64,000 nt of DNA from Panonychus citri (Eukaryota > Arthropoda > Arachnida > Trombidiformes > Tetranychidae). A program made the translations under genes and the position numbers. Under the pieces are notes generated by a model that ran no database searches, was not told the origin of the DNA, and saw only the letters and a list, made by a program, of their open reading frames with translations. Where the stretch lies: positions 1,116,001 through 1,180,000 of the forward strand of contig NW_026515497.1 in assembly GCF_014898815.1 (NCBI RefSeq). Direction: 5' to 3'. Of the stretch, positions 61,180-64,000 are shown in pieces; the stretch's first letter is position 1, and every line of letters starts with the position of its first letter.

Positions 61180-62363
61180 ATTTAAATAGATACACTCATA
61201 AATTCATTAACAACAAGAATAGGACTAAGTTACCCAAAATTAGTGATTTTAGATCTTTCTTTGAGAAAATATTAGAAATACAAAATCAAGGTCACCGATT
61301 CATCAAAGTCAAAACAACAGTAAGTAATCACAGAATCAGAAAACTCAGGAACAGAATTCAGAAAATGAAAAGAAGAGGAGTTGATCGAGCAGAGATAAAG
61401 CCTTTAGAAGACAAGTGTCTGAAACTCAGAATAGGAAGAGCAATTGGAACGAGAAAGTACATGTTTAGAATACGAAAAAACCCCACCGAGATGTGGAAGT
61501 TAATAAAAAAACTAATAGGGAAAAAAAATGAAATTTCAAATCTTATAACAAACAGAAAAACGAATCCAGACTTAATCTCTTTTAGTAATATCAGGCCAGA
61601 TCCGTTAATCGAATTAGGGTACTCATCAATTCTAAGCCGTGAGGAAAGTAAGAGAATATCGGAAATGACTTTTGTCAAACAATCGGGGAATGCTGACAAT
61701 TTCACCTTAAAGTATTGGCTCAAATTTTGGAAAGTAAACATGGAAAAAATCATCGAAAAAATAAGTGAATCATTCATCTACGGGGTAGTTCCTGTATCCG
61801 TCAAAACCTTCGGTGCACATTACATTCCGAAACCGGATGGGAAGCTCAGACTTATAAAAATCTCGAACTTTCTGTTGAAAATTTATGACAAAATACTCAC
61901 CTCCAGAGTAAAAAAAATCCTTCCTGACCTCCTCATTCCTTATACTCAATTTGCATACCATGGCGATTATGGAATAGACGAACTTCATGTTATTCTCAGA
62001 GAACATCTTGAGGAAGGTATTATAGTCTCTATTGATGCCACCAAAGCTTTCGATAATGTCTGCCTAGAAACCATCTACAGTGAGCTCATAAGATTCATCG
62101 ATCCTGGTACTCTCTCTATGATAAGATCATTCAACACCAATAGAGTTCTCAGAGTCGCTCATGAACGTAAGATCTTGTACAGGAGGGACGACAAAGGTAC
62201 AGCTGCTGGCTCCTCCTTGGGACCTATTCTATTCATTGTTGGGCTTAATAAGGCGATTAGAAACATCACCAGGAAGAGTGTAAGGATAATCTCCTTCGCT
62301 GATGATATCTTTATTCTTACCAGCGAACAAAATCATGGTGATGATCTTAAAATTGTCGTCTGA
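61131..62363 (+). CDS. Reverse transcriptase of retrotransposon 2
   Basis: A 410-codon frame without a usable ATG at its start (first codon TTG), so it is the continuation of the endonuclease frame after a one-base loss somewhere in the 61131-61179 overlap. A basic linker (RIRKLRNRIQKMKRRG) precedes the RT. Boxes: GAHYIPKPDGKLRLIKISNF, IVSIDATKAFDNV with catalytic Asp, GTAAGSSLGPILF and SFADDIFIL with the Asp pair near its end. The frame stops 12 codons later because of one extra A in 62349-62352. Confidence 0.85.
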   Translation: MDRFYTIYIDVQEKFINLNRYTHKFINNKNRTKLPKISDFRSFFEKILEIQNQGHRFIKVKTTVSNHRIRKLRNRIQKMKRRGVDRAEIKPLEDKCLKLRIGRAIGTRKYMFRIRKNPTEMWKLIKKLIGKKNEISNLITNRKTNPDLISFSNIRPDPLIELGYSSILSREESKRISEMTFVKQSGNADNFTLKYWLKFWKVNMEKIIEKISESFIYGVVPVSVKTFGAHYIPKPDGKLRLIKISNFLLKIYDKILTSRVKKILPDLLIPYTQFAYHGDYGIDELHVILREHLEEGIIVSIDATKAFDNVCLETIYSELIRFIDPGTLSMIRSFNTNRVLRVAHERKILYRRDDKGTAAGSSLGPILFIVGLNKAIRNITRKSVRIISFADDIFILTSEQNHGDDLKIVV

Positions 62364-63639
62364 ACTAGCCACCATTGACCTGGAAATAAACATCAATAAG
62401 ACAAAAGTAATTAAACATCCAGCTTCTTCTAATACAATGTTGACAGGTAAAATGGTCAGTTACACCCTGAACGAAGATGATTTAAACAAAATGGTAAATC
62501 AGTTTCAAACAAAAATCTCATCGCAACTCCGCGTTATCAACAAACTTCCAGCTCACTACAGAAGAACTGCTATATCCGCCTATGTTAGCTCGATGCTCTT
62601 TCATCTTGGTCCTCACTCTCTCTTCAAGAACAAAAATTATATCAACCTTGTAACAAATATCCAAAAAATCGTCAATCTCAGACTCAAAAAAACTCTTAAT
62701 CTTAGCAAATGGTCGTCGTCTTGGTCTCCATTATTTGTGTTTGGAGTAGTTAACCCTTTGGAAACCTGGTTAAAAAATCTGATTAAGGCGATAATCAAAG
62801 TGTCAACAAATTTGGATAATTGGCCGATATGTGAAATCATGAAAGAAAGAGTCACTTTCTCGAATCCCACAAGTTATAACTCCAAGAAATTCTGGGCAAA
62901 AAGATCAACCTACTCTCCACTCCCTACAGCTTATGTCAGAATCAATAACAATAAAATTTGCCTCGATAATGAAACAGTTATCTATCAAGTTACCGAAACA
63001 ACCAGCACTAAAACTACCCTTCTAGCACTTTTCCTCCTTATTAACAAACACAAGCACCAACGAACCCACTACCACCTACCAGAAAATATCACCATGTTCC
63101 CTAATTCGACCTCTACAAAAATAATCATCAAAATGCTTGAAGCACACACTACCCTCTTCACGTGGATCAACACCGACATTTCCAAAAATATCCCCCTCAA
63201 CCCTATCAGAGAAATAACCATTAAAAATCGGATCAACACCCCCAAAGATGTCAACGATTACATCAATGGTCAGATAAAAATGTTAACTCTTCACTGCAGA
63301 AAACCATCAATATACACTCTACTATTTAATCAACCTCTAAACAGAGAATACAACCATTTTCACGGAATTAGTATACAAGAATTAGACAATATATGTCAGA
63401 GAATTAAAATGTCAATTTCAATCATTGACAGAAAAAAGAACAAGACAAGACCACTAACCCATTACCTCTCCTCCTGCAAAAGTACACAATTATACTGGTT
63501 AGACTCATGGGACCTCACTGAAAACGAAAATGTCACAATCAAAATTAACAATTTAAAAAAAATAAATGAAATCCTTGTAATAAAATCTGAACGTCTAGTT
63601 CAGAGTCCGAATGGACCTTCAGGACAACCTGAAGTTTAA
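62302..63639 (+). CDS. RT thumb and C-terminal domain of retrotransposon 2
   Basis: The RT continues here as KLSSELATIDLEININKTKVI (the helix and strand after the FADD box), which shows that the nominal ATG at 62302 is not a real start. About 400 residues follow with the same layout as element 1, including THYLSSCKS, the counterpart of QHYSSCPLM. The Cys pair before it is missing. The last codons overlap two hairpins. Confidence 0.8.
   Translation: MISLFLPANKIMVMILKLSSELATIDLEININKTKVIKHPASSNTMLTGKMVSYTLNEDDLNKMVNQFQTKISSQLRVINKLPAHYRRTAISAYVSSMLFHLGPHSLFKNKNYINLVTNIQKIVNLRLKKTLNLSKWSSSWSPLFVFGVVNPLETWLKNLIKAIIKVSTNLDNWPICEIMKERVTFSNPTSYNSKKFWAKRSTYSPLPTAYVRINNNKICLDNETVIYQVTETTSTKTTLLALFLLINKHKHQRTHYHLPENITMFPNSTSTKIIIKMLEAHTTLFTWINTDISKNIPLNPIREITIKNRINTPKDVNDYINGQIKMLTLHCRKPSIYTLLFNQPLNREYNHFHGISIQELDNICQRIKMSISIIDRKKNKTRPLTHYLSSCKSTQLYWLDSWDLTENENVTIKINNLKKINEILVIKSERLVQSPNGPSGQPEV
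63605..63634 (+). other. Paired hairpins at the 3' end of retrotransposon 2
   Basis: GTCC-GAAT-GGAC (63605-63616) followed directly by CTTCAGG-ACAA-CCTGAAG (63617-63634), both perfect. They lie within the final codons of ORF2 (stop at 63637-63639). Position and form parallel the hairpins of element 1 and suggest an RT-recognition structure. Confidence 0.6.
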
Positions 63640-63680
63640 TGTATAATGCATTGGCCAGTGGGCATAATAAAGAATGGAAA

Positions 63681-64000
63681 AAGATTTTTAATTAACTTAA
63701 TTGTTATTAAATTTCTAATTAGTTGATTGATGTTTTTAGACTTTATTCTCAATTTAATTGGTTTTTATGTAATTTAATTGATGGAAAGTTTTTTTCTTTT
63801 AAAAATGAATCTCAATCAATTTGATTCTTTCTTTTGATTGATCCAATTTTTTGGTTGTAAAAGTTTCTCTCGATTTAAATTGTTTACAATTAGTGATTTT
63901 CCAATTGTTAAGATTAAATTATTATCTGTTTAATTTTGTTTTTACCAATTACACAAGGGAAGTTGTATGTATATAAGTTAATTGTTTAAATTAAATCTCA
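63681..64000. other. AT-rich flank
   Basis: No gene or repeat recognised. Probably host DNA beyond the retrotransposon. Confidence 0.4.

Larger units (their letters stand above)
59832..63680 (+). mobile_element. Non-LTR retrotransposon 2 (ORF1 + ORF2)
   Basis: ORF1 (59832-60635) overlaps the endonuclease start (60589) by 47 bp, as in many LINEs. ORF2 then continues as endonuclease (to 61179), RT (61131-62363) and C-terminal region (62302-63639), with one frame change before the RT and another in the A-run 62349-62352. Two hairpins sit at the extreme 3' end of ORF2, and AATAAA follows at 63666-63671. There is no long poly-A tail. RT and C-terminus align with element 1, so the two are distant members of the same group. 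Confidence 0.87.

Overview
The window looks like AT-rich nuclear DNA from an arthropod, most likely a mite-like chelicerate. This is inferred from gene content and style: canonical GT-AG introns, many only 66-81 bp long; a gustatory-receptor-like gene; an arthropod-type akirin; RSK; a KLF factor; and very abundant GA, CT and ATC/GAT microsatellites. No prokaryotic feature was seen. Exon joins were worked out by hand from splice sites and reading phase.

Layout. 0.5-0.8 kb: a CUB-domain exon (minus). 5.2-9.3 kb: a minus-strand cluster of four genes related to the zinc-knuckle ORF1 (gag-like) proteins of non-LTR retrotransposons, at least two of them with short introns. 9.35-12.64 kb: a plus-strand non-LTR retrotransposon (endonuclease, reverse transcriptase, C-terminal domain), head-to-head with that cluster across only 35 bp. 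12.9-14.6 kb: akirin (plus, 5 exons). 17.8-31.3 kb: an 11-exon p90 ribosomal S6 kinase gene (minus), with a two-exon gustatory receptor gene nested in one intron on the opposite strand. 33.3-34.3 kb: a Kruppel-like factor with three zinc fingers (minus). 34.3-43.1 kb and 45.4-57.9 kb: long AT-rich, microsatellite-rich stretches with no convincing gene. 43.15-45.36 kb: a MULE DNA transposon with an intact transposase frame, terminal inverted repeats and an 11-bp target-site duplication, carrying a 204-bp CT microsatellite. 57.9-59.3 kb: another intron-containing zinc-knuckle gene (plus), followed at 59.8-63.7 kb by a second non-LTR retrotransposon with its own ORF1 and ORF2.

The most unusual content is the ORF1-like family. 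Five members stand apart from any reverse-transcriptase frame, three have in-phase spliceosomal introns, and in both loci they sit beside an endonuclease/RT element. They may be host-captured gag-like genes or parts of a retroelement with an unusual multi-gene layout. Separately, most localisable frame breaks in the RT elements, and one in the otherwise perfect RSK gene, are single-base changes in 4-5 base A/T runs. That makes assembly or homopolymer error a serious alternative to decay.
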